From positions 3,472,001 to 3,536,000 of the forward strand of contig NZ_CP038213.1 of the NCBI RefSeq assembly GCF_004526345.1: a stretch of DNA of 64,000 nucleotides, in the 5' to 3' direction. This document shows, one piece after another, positions 18,086 to 27,382 of this stretch (positions are counted from its first letter, which is position 1; each line of letters starts with the position of its first letter). The position numbers were made by a program, and so were the translations under genes. The notes beneath the pieces are model-generated. The model was not told the DNA's origin. It did no database searches and was given only the letters and a program-made list of their open reading frames with translations. This stretch comes from Ornithinimicrobium flavum. Lineage in GTDB: Bacteria > Actinomycetota > Actinomycetes > Actinomycetales > Dermatophilaceae.

Positions 18086-19209
18086 GAGGATGCCCTTTCG
18101 CGGGTGAGGAGCCACAGGAGGAAGGGGGCGCCGACGACGCCGGTGACGACGCCGACGGGCAGGTTCGCCTCCGGTATGCCGTAGGCGCCGGCGTGGTCGG
18201 CCAGCACGACGATGACCGCACCGACCAGCGCCGCCGCGGCGATCGAGGCGCGCCCGCCGAGGAGCCGCCGGGCGACCGGGCCGGAGAGGAAGGCGACGAA
18301 GGCGATCGGCCCGCACACCGACGTGGTGGCTGCGACGAGGAGCACGACGAGAAGCAGCGCCCGGGCGCGGACCGGCCCGGGCGGGGCGCCGACGCCGGCG
18401 GCCAGGTCGTCGCCGAGCTCGACCAGGTGCAGCTCGCGGGCGGTGGCGAGCAGCAGCGGGAGGGCCAGCCCGACGACGACCGTGAGCAGCCCGATCTGGC
18501 GCCAGGTGACGCCGTTGAGGCTGCCGGTGAGCCAGACCATCGCCTCGTGCGCGCGGTAGATGTCGGCGTGCAGCAGCACCCAGTGCACGACCGAGGTGAG
18601 CATCGCCGACAGCGCGATGCCGACGAGGATCATCCGGGTCGGCGCGGCCCCCGGGCGGGAGGCCGACAGCGTCAGCAGGGCCACGGCCACGAGCGCGGCG
18701 CCGCCGAGGGCGGCCACGGTGACGGCGGCCCCCGACCCGCCGAGGACGACGAGGGTGAGGACGGCGGCGGCGCTCGCGCCCATAGTGAGGCCGAGGACGT
18801 CTGGGCTGGCCAGCGGGTTGCGGGCCATCAGCTGGAAGGTGGCGCCGCTCGCGCCCAGCGCCACGCCGGCCAGCGTGCCCACGACGGCGCGTGGCAGCTT
18901 GGAGTCCAGGAGGATGAACTCCGCGCCGCCGGCCACCTCGCCGGTGCCCAGCAGGATCCGCCAGACGTCGGGCACGGTGATGGTGAAGTCGCCGAGGAGG
19001 ATGCGCACGGCCATGGCCAGCACCCAGGCGACCAGCAGCCCGCCGAGGACGAGCCGGCCGCGGCGGCGCGCGTGGGAGCGGGAGCGGCGGACCTCCTCGG
19101 CGCGGTCGGGCCCGGTGCCGGGGGTGACGACCTGCGTCGAGGGGCCGGGCGCGGCGGGTGCGGCGGGTGCGCCGGTCGGGTGCGGGGACCGGGTGTCGTG
19201 GACGGTCAT
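18082..19209 (-). CDS. fepG: Siderophore ABC transporter permease (FepG-like)
   Basis: FecCD-family inner-membrane permease, 375 residues with about ten helices. The N-terminal 65 residues are a polar Pro/Ala/Arg-rich tail. The core has SKLPRAVVGTLAGVALGASGATFQ and RNPLASPDVLGLTMGAS, the usual family block, and the ending GIPEANLPVGVVTGVVGAPFLLWLL. Its ATG overlaps the FepD-like stop by four bases. Together with the next gene it forms the heterodimeric channel. Confidence 0.93.
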   Translation of the reverse strand: MTVHDTRSPHPTGAPAAPAAPGPSTQVVTPGTGPDRAEEVRRSRSHARRRGRLVLGGLLVAWVLAMAVRILLGDFTITVPDVWRILLGTGEVAGGAEFILLDSKLPRAVVGTLAGVALGASGATFQLMARNPLASPDVLGLTMGASAAAVLTLVVLGGSGAAVTVAALGGAALVAVALLTLSASRPGAAPTRMILVGIALSAMLTSVVHWVLLHADIYRAHEAMVWLTGSLNGVTWRQIGLLTVVVGLALPLLLATARELHLVELGDDLAAGVGAPPGPVRARALLLVVLLVAATTSVCGPIAFVAFLSGPVARRLLGGRASIAAAALVGAVIVVLADHAGAYGIPEANLPVGVVTGVVGAPFLLWLLTRERASS

Positions 19210-20249
19210 CGCACCGCCGTCCTGCGCACGAGCCAGATGAGGCCGGGTGCCCCGAGCACCGCGGTCATGATGCCGACCTGGATCTCCGAGGGCGGCATCA
19301 CGACGCGGCCGAGGGTGTCGGTGAGCAGCACGAGCACCGGCCCGACGATCGCGCTGCCGAGCAGGATGCGGCGGTGGTCGGGGCCGGTGACGAGCCGGAC
19401 CAGGTGCGGCACGACCAGCCCGACGAAGCCGATCGGCCCGGCGAGCGCGACCGCGCAGGCAGCCAGGCCGACCGCGCCGAGCGCGACGACGGCGCGGGAG
19501 AGGTGGACGCGCTGACCGAGGGCGCGCTCGAGGTCCTCGCCCAGGGCGGTGGCGTTGAGCACCGGGCCGGACAGGGCGACGACGACCACGGAGACGACCA
19601 GCAGCGGCAGCACGTCGAGGATCAGGCCGACCGGTCGCCCGGCGACGCTGCCGACCTGCCAGAAGCGGAAGGTGTCCAGGGCGCTGCGGTCGCTGATGAG
19701 CAGCCCCGCGGTGACGCTGACGCCGCCCGCGGTCAGGGCGGCCCCGGCCAACGCCATGGTGAGCGGTGCCGGGCCACCGGGTGCGGCGGCGGAGACGGCA
19801 TACACGACGACGGCGGCGACGATGCCGCCCAGCAGCGCGAACCACACGAACGCGCCCCCACCCACCCCGAGCAGCTGGATGCCCAGCACGACGGCGAGCG
19901 CGGCGCCGGCGTTGACGCCGAGGATGCCGGGGTCGGCGAGCGGGTTGCGGGTCAGGCCCTGCATGGCCGCCCCGGACAGCGCGACGGCGAGCCCGACGAC
20001 CAGGCCGATGATCGTCCGGTCGACCCGGGCGGCGACGACGGCACCGGCGGGGTCGGTGGTGACGCCGCCGAGGACGGCCTGGACGCCGGAGACGACCTCG
20101 CCGGGGCTGAGCGTGCGTGAGCCGACCGCCACCGAGACGGCGGCGGCCAGCACGACGGCACCGAGCCCGACGGCCAGCGGCGCCCAGGTCCGGCGTCGCC
20201 CGACCAGCACGCCGCGCGTCGGCGGCGTGCTGGTCGTGGGCGTGCTCAC
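19206..20249 (-). CDS. fepD: Siderophore ABC transporter permease (FepD-like)
   Basis: Second FecCD permease, 347 residues. Family blocks include VDRTIIGLVVGLAVALSGAAMQGLTRNPLADPGILGVNAGA and GPIGFVGLVVPHLVRLVTGPDHR, which is the segment that contacts the ATPase, and a typical C-terminal GIMTAVLGAPGLIWLV. It has a GTG start 25 bases after the binding protein gene. It forms the transport channel with the FepG-like protein. Confidence 0.93.
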   Translation of the reverse strand: MSTPTTSTPPTRGVLVGRRRTWAPLAVGLGAVVLAAAVSVAVGSRTLSPGEVVSGVQAVLGGVTTDPAGAVVAARVDRTIIGLVVGLAVALSGAAMQGLTRNPLADPGILGVNAGAALAVVLGIQLLGVGGGAFVWFALLGGIVAAVVVYAVSAAAPGGPAPLTMALAGAALTAGGVSVTAGLLISDRSALDTFRFWQVGSVAGRPVGLILDVLPLLVVSVVVVALSGPVLNATALGEDLERALGQRVHLSRAVVALGAVGLAACAVALAGPIGFVGLVVPHLVRLVTGPDHRRILLGSAIVGPVLVLLTDTLGRVVMPPSEIQVGIMTAVLGAPGLIWLVRRTAVR

Positions 20250-20274
20250 GGGCGGGACGATCCTGGCTCCCCGC

Positions 20275-21363
20275 TCAGCGGGCGCCGGCCTCCGCCGCGG
20301 TGGCGGCGGCCTCGGCGACCAGGGGGATGAAACGGTCGAGGGCCACCGGGATCGACAGGGGCGTCGGCGAGCTCATGCCCACGACGTCCTGCGGGGTGCC
20401 GGACTCCACGTAGGCGCCGGAGGCCATCGCCGGGATCTGCGAGAGCAACGGGTCCTCGAGCAGCATGTCGGCGGTGAACCCGCCGTCCGTGTAGAAGATG
20501 AAGACGTCGGCGTCGAGGGTGTCGGCCTGCTCGGCGGAGAGGTTGGCCGAGAAGTTCTCGCTGCCGCTCATCTCCTCCACCAGCGGGGCGTTGACCATGC
20601 CGAGCTCGGTGAGGAACTGCGGGCGCAGGTCGATGGTGTTGTAGAGGCCGATGGTGGAGGTGTCGGTGGGGCTGAACCAGCCCCAGGCGAACGTCGTGCC
20701 CTCCAGCTCCGGGTGGGCCTCCCGGGCCGCCTCCATGGCCGCCTCGGTGTCGGCGATCGCCTGCTCGGCCTGCTCCGGCCGGCCGATCGCCTGACCCACG
20801 ACCTCGACCGACTCGCGCCACGGGGTCGCCCAGGCCGTCTCGGGGTAGGCGACCGTCGGTGCGATCCGGGCGAGCCTGTCGTAGTCCTCCTGGCTCAGGC
20901 CGGAGTTGCTGCCGAGGATGAGGTCGGGCTCCATCGCGGCGATCTCGTCGACCGGGATCCCGTCGGAGTCGTCGTAGCGCGTGATGTCCGCGGGGTCGTG
21001 GCCGAGCTCGGTGACCGCCTCGTCGAACCAATCGGTCGAGCCCGCCTCGTTGCCGCCCCAGTTGATCCGCACCGCACCGACCGGCACCTCGCCGAGTGCC
21101 GCGACGATCTCGTGGTCGGTCCAGCCGACCGTGACGATGCGCTGCGGGTCGGACTCGATCGTCGTCTCCCCGAAGGCGTGCTCCACGGTGGTGGGGAAGC
21201 TGCCGGTGTCGCCGGAGGAGGCGGCCGCGCCCGAGCTCGTGGCCGCGCCGGCATCCGCTGCCGCGCCCGAGCCGGTCGGGCCGGTGCTGCAGGCGCCCAG
21301 CGTCAGGGCGGCCGCGGCGGCGGAGACGGCGAGCAGGGGACGGGAGGCGAGCGAGCGCGGCAT
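20275..21363 (-). CDS. fepB: Siderophore-binding lipoprotein (FepB/FhuD-like)
   Basis: Extracytoplasmic ferric-siderophore receptor, 362 residues. Lipobox LGAC places the lipidated Cys at residue 25 after a clean signal peptide. The periplasmic-binding-protein core runs from about residue 60 (ERIVTVGWTDHEIVAALG type block) to the end, including a MEPDLILGSNSG segment. It is the first gene of the uptake operon, with an iron box and a strong hairpin just upstream. Its ATG lies inside a copy of the GTATGCCG motif that recurs in this window. Confidence 0.92.
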   Translation of the reverse strand: MPRSLASRPLLAVSAAAAALTLGACSTGPTGSGAAADAGAATSSGAAASSGDTGSFPTTVEHAFGETTIESDPQRIVTVGWTDHEIVAALGEVPVGAVRINWGGNEAGSTDWFDEAVTELGHDPADITRYDDSDGIPVDEIAAMEPDLILGSNSGLSQEDYDRLARIAPTVAYPETAWATPWRESVEVVGQAIGRPEQAEQAIADTEAAMEAAREAHPELEGTTFAWGWFSPTDTSTIGLYNTIDLRPQFLTELGMVNAPLVEEMSGSENFSANLSAEQADTLDADVFIFYTDGGFTADMLLEDPLLSQIPAMASGAYVESGTPQDVVGMSSPTPLSIPVALDRFIPLVAEAAATAAEAGAR

Positions 21364-21384
21364 ACGGGAGGGCTCCTGGCGAGA

Positions 21385-21416
21385 TCGGCACGGCTGGCGA
21401 GTGCCAGCCGTGCCGA
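21385..21416 (-). promoter_or_regulatory. 14-bp perfect stem-loop in the fepB leader
   Basis: TCGGCACGGCTGGC and GCCAGCCGTGCCGA flank a four-base loop. The structure ends 21 bases before the fepB start codon and begins next to the iron box. Transcribed on the minus strand it would form a very stable leader hairpin; alternatively it is a second DNA operator. Confidence 0.6.
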
Positions 21417-21418
21417 CC

Positions 21419-21437
21419 TTAGGGGAGCCTTACCTTC
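21419..21437 (-). promoter_or_regulatory. Putative DtxR/IdeR iron box
   Basis: TTAGGGGAGCCTTACCTTC matches the DtxR/IdeR consensus (TTAGGTTAGSCTAACCTAA) at most positions and lies 56-74 bases upstream of fepB, the first siderophore uptake gene. Iron-dependent repression of the five-gene operon is the expected role. The match was judged by eye. Confidence 0.65.
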
Positions 21438-21463
21438 CTTCGCAAATCACTCTCTGACGTGAC

Positions 21464-23689
21464 CTAAGTCGTGACGCGGGCCCGCTCCTCGGCGTGCCGC
21501 GGGGTCGCCCCCGGCCCGACCCTGCGCGGCCACCAGAAGCTCTCCCCGAGCACCCGGACGATGGCCGGCACCACGACGGTCCGCACCACCAGGGTGTCCA
21601 GCAGGACACCGATGCAGATGACGACGCCGATCTGGGCCAGGACCACGAGCGGCAGGACGCCCAGGACGGCGAAGACCGCGGCCAGCAGGATGCCCGCGCT
21701 GGTGATGACGCCACCGGTCGCGCCCAGCGCCCGCAGGACGCCGTCGCGGGTCCCGTGGACCTTGGCCTCCTCCAGGGTGCGGGTGATGAGGAAGATGTTG
21801 TAGTCGATGCCCAGGGCCACCAGGAAGACGAAGGCCAGCAGCGGCATCGTGACGTCGATGGCGCTGAAGCCGAGGATGCCGGTGAAGATGAACCACGAGA
21901 TCCCGAGCGAGGCGGCGAAGGTCACGACCACGGTGCTCAGCAGGATGATCGGCGCCACGACCGAGCGCAGCAGACCCATGAGGGCCAGCAGCACGGCCAG
22001 CAGGATGACCGGCATGACGACCAGCCGGTCGCGCAGGGCCCCGTCGTTCCCGTCCTGGGTGCTCGCGTCGCCCCCGGTGACGTGGGTGTCCGGGGTGTCG
22101 CCGACGGCGTCCCGGATCTGGGCCACGACCTCCTGGGACTGCGCCGACCCCGGCTCGGCGTCCAGGACGACCTGGACCTGCCCGATGCCGACCTCCGGCG
22201 GGAGCGGGGTGGCCTCGCTGACGCCCTCAACGTCGGCGATGACCTCGGCGATCTCGTCGACCGCACCCTGGTCGTCGGTGCGGGTGACGACCACGAGGGG
22301 GTCGGCCGCGCCGGCCGGGAAGGACTCGCCGAGCCGCTGGGCCGAGGTGATGGACTGCGGGGTCTCCAGGAACTGGTCCTCCAGCGACAGCCCGCTCCTG
22401 ATCTGGGTGATCCCGGAGGCCATGAGCAGCAGGACGACGAGCGCCCCGCCGGCGAAGGCGAAGGGCCGACGCGCCACGGCGTCACCGATCCGGCGCCACA
22501 GCGAGCGCGCGTCGACGAGCTGGTCCTGACCGACGCGGGGCACCTTGGGCCAGAAGATCCACCGGCCGAAGACCACCAGCGCGGCGGGCAGGACGACGAG
22601 CACCGCGACCATCGCCACGAGGATCCCCACGGCGGACGCGAGCCCGAGGCCGCGGGTGGCGGGGAAGACCGAGAGCAGGAGCGAGAGCACACCGACCACG
22701 ACCGTGCCCGCGCTGGCGACGATGGCCTCGGAGGCCCGGCTCAGCGCGACGGCCATCGCCTCGTGACGGCTCTCGGTGCGGCGCAGCTCGTCGCGGTAGC
22801 GGCTGATGAGCAGCAGGGCGTAGTTGGTCCCCGCACCGAAGACCAGGACCGACAGGATGCCGATCGTCGAGTCGTCCCACGGGACGCCGGTGGCCCTGAG
22901 CACGTGGGTGGCGGTGGTCGTGGCGAGCTGGTCGGCGACGCCGACGACGGCGAGCGGGACGATCCACAGGACGGGGCTGCGGTAGGTGACGATGAGCAGC
23001 ACCGCCACCACGGAGGCGGTGACCGCGAGCAGCGTGAAGTTCGCGCCGTCGAAGACGGAGGCGAGGTCGGCCTGGATGGCCGCCGGGCCCGTGACCTCGG
23101 CGGTCACCCCGTCGGGCACCGCGTCGGCGAGGGCCGTGCGCAGCTCGGCCACCACGTCGCGGGCGTCCACGGAGGTGGCTGCCTCGACGTCGAGGACGCT
23201 GATCGCGGCGGTGCCGTCCTCGGCGGGGATCACCGGGGAAGTCGCCCTCGAGCACGCCCGGCGGCGGGCCGCCGCCCTCGCCCACCTCCACCCCCGGCGG
23301 AGGACCGGCCGTGGCGGAGGCGTCGTCCACCCCCTCGGGGGGTCCGGCGCTCGCCGCGGCGTCGTCCGGTGCCTGCCCGCCCTCGGGAGCCTGCGCACCC
23401 TCCGGGGCGACCTCCTGCATCACCGCGGACAGCTCGGGCAGCCGGTCCACGATCCCCTCGTCCTCGACGGTGAACAGGACGATCGCCGTCCGGTTGCCCT
23501 CGTCGGGGAGCTCGTCGAGGAGCGCCTGGCCCTGGGTGCTGTCGAAGCCGGCCGGGAGGCTGTCCAGGCTGCTGGGCTCGCGCTCGGCCTGGCCGACGCC
23601 GCCGATGACCCGACGGCCAGCAGCAGGCCGACGAGGGCCACGGCCCACGCCGACCGGCGGCCGGTGATGAACTGGACGATCTTGCGCAT
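21464..23689 (-). CDS. MMPL/YdfJ-type RND exporter, two frameshifts
   Basis: MMPL-family transporter of about 741 residues if repaired: two halves, each with a leading helix, a large external loop and five further helices. The first helix (ITGRRSAWAVALVGLLLAVG) is in one frame. The loop from VIGGVGQAERE, which has a Gly/Pro/Ala-rich stretch (PEGAQAPEGGQ and onward), is in a second frame. Everything from VIPAEDGTA onward is in a third. Breaks lie at a CCC run (23609-23611, one base missing) and a CCGGGG run (23233-23238, one base extra). The gene is divergent from a marR gene with a palindromic operator between them, so MarR repression by a lipophilic compound is likely. Substrate unknown. Confidence 0.8.
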
Positions 23690-23715
23690 GGCCGCCTCCG
23701 GGTTAGAGTGGTCTT

Positions 23716-23736
23716 GTCAGCACCTTGATTGCTAAC
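23716..23736. promoter_or_regulatory. Palindromic MarR-type operator between MMPL and marR
   Basis: GTCAGCA-N7-TGCTAAC, six of seven bases symmetrical, lies in the 50-base gap between the divergent genes. The position would let one bound dimer block both promoters. Confidence 0.55.
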
Positions 23737-23739
23737 TGA

Positions 23740-24249
23740 GTGAGGGAGTTCGTGAAGGACGATAGCACCGCGCAACACCCTCGGGCGAACCAGGCCGACG
23801 GCCCGCAGTCCCAGTGGGTGTCGGGCTGGGAGCGCAGCCCCACGCTCGAGGCACTGCACCGGCTGCTGGACTCCGGCCGCCGCTCCGGGCCCGCCCTGGC
23901 GCGCCGGGCGGGGCTGACGCACAGCGAGCTGGCGGCGCTCGAGCACATCTTCGACGAGCCCGTCGGGCCCAGCGAGCTGGCCCAGCGCATCGGGGTGACC
24001 TCGGCCGCCGCCACCGGCATCGTCGACCGGCTCGAGGCCCGCGGTCACGTCGAGAGGCAGCCACACCCGACCGACCGGCGCCGGACCGCGGTCGTCTGCA
24101 CCCCGAGCGGCCGGGAGGAGCTCCTCGGTCACCTCATGCCGATGTTCGTCGAGCTCGCGGCGCTGGACGCCAGCTTCTCCCCCGAGGAGCGCGAGGTCGT
24201 CCACCGCTTCCTCGTCGCGGCGGACCGGGCCGTCCGCCGGCTGCACTAG
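23740..24249 (+). CDS. MarR-family transcriptional regulator
   Basis: Winged-helix MarR protein of 169 residues (165 if translation begins at the in-frame GTG at 23752, which has GAGGGAG closely upstream). The wHTH runs from SELAALEHI through GPSELAQRIGVTSAAATGIVDRLEARGHVERQ to a DRRRTAV wing. A 25-residue disordered N-terminus precedes it. It is divergent from the MMPL exporter and very probably represses that gene and itself. Confidence 0.85.
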   Translation: MREFVKDDSTAQHPRANQADGPQSQWVSGWERSPTLEALHRLLDSGRRSGPALARRAGLTHSELAALEHIFDEPVGPSELAQRIGVTSAAATGIVDRLEARGHVERQPHPTDRRRTAVVCTPSGREELLGHLMPMFVELAALDASFSPEEREVVHRFLVAADRAVRRLH

Positions 24250-24325
24250 CACGGGCGGACGCCCCGGAAGAGCCCGCGGGGCGGTACGGACGGGCGGCTC
24301 GACCGCCGTCTCGTAGACTCGACGG

Positions 24326-24851
24326 ATGACCCGCTCCCACCCCCGTCCGCCCCTGCCGGCCGTCGCCGTCACGGTGTCGGACCGCAGCTCCGACCGGACC
24401 CGTGAGGACACCTCGGGCCAGCTGCTGACGGGCGGCCTGAGGGAGCTCGGGTATGCCGTGAGCTCGGTGGTCGTGCCCGACGGCGTCGAGACCGTGGCGG
24501 GTGCGCTCCGGCAGGCGGTCGCCGACGGGGCCCGGCTGGTGGTGACGACCGGGGGCACGGGCATGGGCCCATGGCCCGCGCGACCTGACGCCGGAGGGGA
24601 CCCGGCAGGTCATCACCCGGGAGAACCCCGGCCTGGCCGAGCTGCTGCGCCGCGAAGGGGCGCGGCACACCCCCTACGCCGCGGTCTCCCGCGGGGTGGT
24701 GGGGGTGGTCGACTGGCCGGCCGGGAAGGGGCAGGGCGGGACGCTGGTCGTCAACCTGCCCGGGCGACCCAGCGCCGTGCAGGAGGGGCTGGACGTGCTC
24801 GGCCCCCTGCTGGGGCACGTCCTGGACCAGATCACCGGAGGGGACCACTGA
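24326..24851 (+). CDS. mogA: Molybdopterin adenylyltransferase-like protein (MogA/MoaB), interrupted by a 7-bp insertion
   Basis: Adenylates molybdopterin before molybdate insertion; 172 residues if repaired. The N-terminal half has VTVSDRSSD and the GGTGMGP loop. In intact homologues RDLTPEGTR follows that loop directly, but here the frame is lost because a near-duplicate ATGGCCC follows ATGGGCCC. The RDLTPEGT segment and the rest (ENPGLAELLR, a VVNLPGRPSAVQ block and the GGDH end) continue in another frame. The original frame runs on into moaA by chance, so an automatic annotation could call a false MogA-MoaA fusion. Stop and moaA start share an A (TGATG). Confidence 0.8.
24563..24577 (+). 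repeat. Near-tandem duplication breaking mogA
   Basis: ATGGGCCC is followed at once by ATGGCCC. Removing seven bases restores the conserved GGTGMGPRDLTPEGT reading. This is the only frameshift in the window that is not a one- or two-base change. Confidence 0.75.
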
Positions 24852-25876
24852 TGCCCACGCCCGACCCCGGCCACGGACCGTCGCGCGGCCCGCTGGTGGA
24901 CCGCTACGGCCGGGTCCACCGCGACCTGCGCATCTCCGTCACCGACCGGTGCTCCCTGCGGTGCACCTACTGCATGCCGGAGGACGGCGTGCCCTGGCTG
25001 CCGCGCACCACGATGCTGAGCACCCCCGAGATCGTGCGGCTGGCCGGCGTGGCGGTGGAGCTGGGTATCGAGGAGATCCGCCTCACCGGGGGTGAGCCGC
25101 TGCTGCGCCGCGACCTGACCGACGTGGTCGCCGGGCTCGCCGCCCTCGACCCCGCCCCGGAGATCTCGATGACCACCAACGGCATCGGCCTGTCCCGGAT
25201 CGCGCAGGACCTGCGGGCCGCCGGGCTGACCCGGGTCAACGTCAGCATCGACACCCTGGACCGCGAGACCTTCATCGCCCTGGCCAAGCGGGACCGCCTC
25301 GCGGACACCCTGGCGGGGATCGAGGCGTCCGCCGCCGCGGGGCTGGTGCCGGTCAAGCTCAACACCGTCCTCATGCGGGGGGTCAACGACCACGAGGCAC
25401 CCGACCTGCTCGGCTATGCCCTGGACCACGGCTACGAGCTGCGGTTCATCGAGCAGATGCCGCTGGACGCGCAGCACCAGTGGGACCGCACGCAGATGAT
25501 CACCGGCGAGGAGATCCTGGACCGGCTGCGGACCCGGTTCGAGCTGACCGCCCTGCCCGACGAGGCCCGGGGCAGCGCGCCGGCCGAGCTCTTCCTGGTG
25601 GACGGGGGGCCGGCCACCGTCGGGGTCATCGCCTCGGTGACGATGCCCTTCTGCGGCACCTGCGACCGGGTGCGGCTCACGGCCGACGGGATGATCCGCA
25701 ACTGCCTGTTCGCCACCGGCGAGACCGACCTGCGCACCCCGCTGCGCGACGGCGCCTCCGACGACGAGCTGGCCGAGCTGCTCCGCGCCTCGATCGGGGC
25801 CAAGCTGCCCGGTCACGGCATCAACGAGCCGACCTTCCTGCAGCCCCCGCGCCCGATGAGCCGGATCGGCGGCTGA
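24851..25876 (+). CDS. moaA: GTP 3',8-cyclase (radical SAM, MoaA)
   Basis: First step of molybdenum cofactor synthesis, converting GTP to the cyclic precursor of pyranopterin; 341 residues. The radical SAM cluster is C34-x3-C38-x2-C41 in DRCSLRCTYC. The C-terminal substrate-side cluster shows as CGTCDRVRL with a third Cys in MIRNCLFATG. It ends in Gly-Gly, which MoaA uses for catalysis. The start is coupled to mogA. The partner gene moaC is not in this window. It is convergent with moaD. Confidence 0.95.
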   Translation: MPTPDPGHGPSRGPLVDRYGRVHRDLRISVTDRCSLRCTYCMPEDGVPWLPRTTMLSTPEIVRLAGVAVELGIEEIRLTGGEPLLRRDLTDVVAGLAALDPAPEISMTTNGIGLSRIAQDLRAAGLTRVNVSIDTLDRETFIALAKRDRLADTLAGIEASAAAGLVPVKLNTVLMRGVNDHEAPDLLGYALDHGYELRFIEQMPLDAQHQWDRTQMITGEEILDRLRTRFELTALPDEARGSAPAELFLVDGGPATVGVIASVTMPFCGTCDRVRLTADGMIRNCLFATGETDLRTPLRDGASDDELAELLRASIGAKLPGHGINEPTFLQPPRPMSRIGG

Positions 25877-25878
25877 GC

Positions 25879-26118
25879 TCAGCCGCCCGCGAAGGGCGGC
25901 AGCACGTCGAGCACCGCGTCGTGCGCGAGCGGGCGGTCCGGGTCGTCGACGTATTGCCCCTCGTGCAGGACCGAGCTGCGGTCCAGGACCCGCGACAACT
26001 CGGCGCCGTGCCGCCGGCGCAGGTCGGCGAGCAGGGACCCGAGGTCGTCGGCGTGCACCTGCTCGCTGGTGGTCCCGGCCGCCTCGGCGGCGGCTGCGAA
26101 GTATCTCACCGTGGCCAT
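25879..26118 (-). CDS. moaD: MoaD/ThiS-like sulfur carrier (molybdopterin synthase small subunit)
   Basis: Beta-grasp sulfur carrier of 79 residues ending in PPFAGG. The C-terminal Gly-Gly is the site that is adenylated by MoeB and converted to thiocarboxylate. No moaE is adjacent. It lies 47 bases downstream of the cell-wall-binding protein gene in the same direction and convergent with moaA (2 bases apart). A moeB gene is about 2 kb away. Confidence 0.9.
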   Translation of the reverse strand: MATVRYFAAAAEAAGTTSEQVHADDLGSLLADLRRRHGAELSRVLDRSSVLHEGQYVDDPDRPLAHDAVLDVLPPFAGG

Positions 26119-26165
26119 GAGCACCAGTCTCCCAGACGTCCCCGGAGCAGGCCCGCCCGCAGACG

Positions 26166-27302
26166 TCAGGGGGCCGGCGGCTCCTCGACGCCCAGCCCCC
26201 GGAGCTGGTCGAGGACCGGCTCGGGGATGCTGCCCTGCCCGCCCAGGGCCGTGATCCACACGAGGTTGAGACCGGTCACCGTCTGTGCGGTGCTCGACGG
26301 CACCCCGGTGGGGGTCACGAGCAGCAGCTTGTCGCCGAGGATGCCGGCGTAGGCCGCTCCCACGAGCGCGTCCGGCCAGTCGTACCCGGAGGCCACTGTG
26401 GCGCCACCGTGGCCGGGGGACGCCTGGGCGAGCGCGGCAGCGGTCTCGAAGCGGTTGCGACCCGCGATGCGGGTGACCGGCGCGACGCTCTCCAGCTCCC
26501 GCACCACGGCGGCGTCGAGGCTGGCGGCACCCCCGAGCACCACGATGTGCTCCGGGCGGACGTCGTCCCGCAGGGACCGCATGACTTCGGAGGGGACGTC
26601 GCCCGGCTTGCTGAGCAGCAGCGGCGCGCCCTCCCAGGCGGCCGCTGCTCCACCGGACAGGCCGTCCGGCCAGGTGACCCCGGAGGCGACGAAGGCCAGG
26701 TCGCTCTGCCCCCACGAGCTCGCGAGGCTGGCGGAGACGACATACCGGTCGGGCCCGCCGAAGCGGCGCACCACCTCACCGCGCGGGAGGTAGGACTGCA
26801 GGGCGGTCTCCACCTCCCGGCTCACGGCGCCGGGGCCGCCGAGCAGGATGATCGTGAGGGGCTGCAGCCGCTCCAGGGCCGCCCGCGTCGCGCTGGGGAG
26901 GGAGTCCTTGCGCGTCAGCAGCACCGGTGAGGTGAGGGCACCGGCGTGCGCGCCGCCCGAGAGGGCGTCGGCGTAGTTCTCGCCGCTCGCCACGACGACC
27001 AGCCGCCGCGTCCACGGGGCCTCGACGTAGACGACCTCGTCCCAGAAGCGGGACAGCTCGGCAGCGGTCTCGTAGCGGTTCGCCCCGGCGACCCTCTCGA
27101 CCAGCGGCGAGCCGCCGGGGGCCTCCGTGAGGCGCTTCTCCTGGAGCAGCCCGCGGGCCAGCGCCACCTGGTCGGTGTCCGGGCGGAGCAGACCGTCCGC
27201 GACGGCCGGAGTGGTGGTCGCGGTGGCGGCCGGGGTCGTCGTCACGCCCGCGGCGGCGAGGGCGGCGAGGACGAGGGCGGACAACGGGCGGGCAGCAGAC
27301 AT
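26166..27302 (-). CDS. Secreted cell-wall-binding repeat 2 protein
   Basis: 378 residues with a signal peptide (LSALVLAALAAAGV, cleavage near ATATTT). Three consecutive cell-wall-binding repeat 2 units (PF04122 type) start at VERVAGANRYETAAELS, VRRFGGPDRYVVSASLA and ITRIAGRNRFETAAALA, each followed by a YADALSGG/WPDGLSGG-type block and a VVLGG strand. The protein has essentially nothing but these repeats, so it may act as a wall-attached scaffold or enzyme inhibitor. It sits among molybdenum cofactor genes without evident connection. Confidence 0.88.
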   Translation of the reverse strand: MSAARPLSALVLAALAAAGVTTTPAATATTTPAVADGLLRPDTDQVALARGLLQEKRLTEAPGGSPLVERVAGANRYETAAELSRFWDEVVYVEAPWTRRLVVVASGENYADALSGGAHAGALTSPVLLTRKDSLPSATRAALERLQPLTIILLGGPGAVSREVETALQSYLPRGEVVRRFGGPDRYVVSASLASSWGQSDLAFVASGVTWPDGLSGGAAAAWEGAPLLLSKPGDVPSEVMRSLRDDVRPEHIVVLGGAASLDAAVVRELESVAPVTRIAGRNRFETAAALAQASPGHGGATVASGYDWPDALVGAAYAGILGDKLLLVTPTGVPSSTAQTVTGLNLVWITALGGQGSIPEPVLDQLRGLGVEEPPAP

Positions 27303-27382
27303 GACGGTCCTTCCGGGGGTGGGGCACGGGGGTTGGTCACGGCCGTCCCCCGGTCCGACCGGCGGCCCTGCACGGCGGGATG

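Noticed and set aside
21464..23689. MMPL gene as a true pseudogene
   Set aside because: The whole length is conserved and both breaks are single-base changes in G/C runs, so sequence error is more likely.
24326..25876. Apparent MogA-MoaA fusion of 516 codons
   Set aside because: The first frame of mogA runs into moaA only because of the 7-base insertion. MoaA has its own start coupled to the mogA stop.
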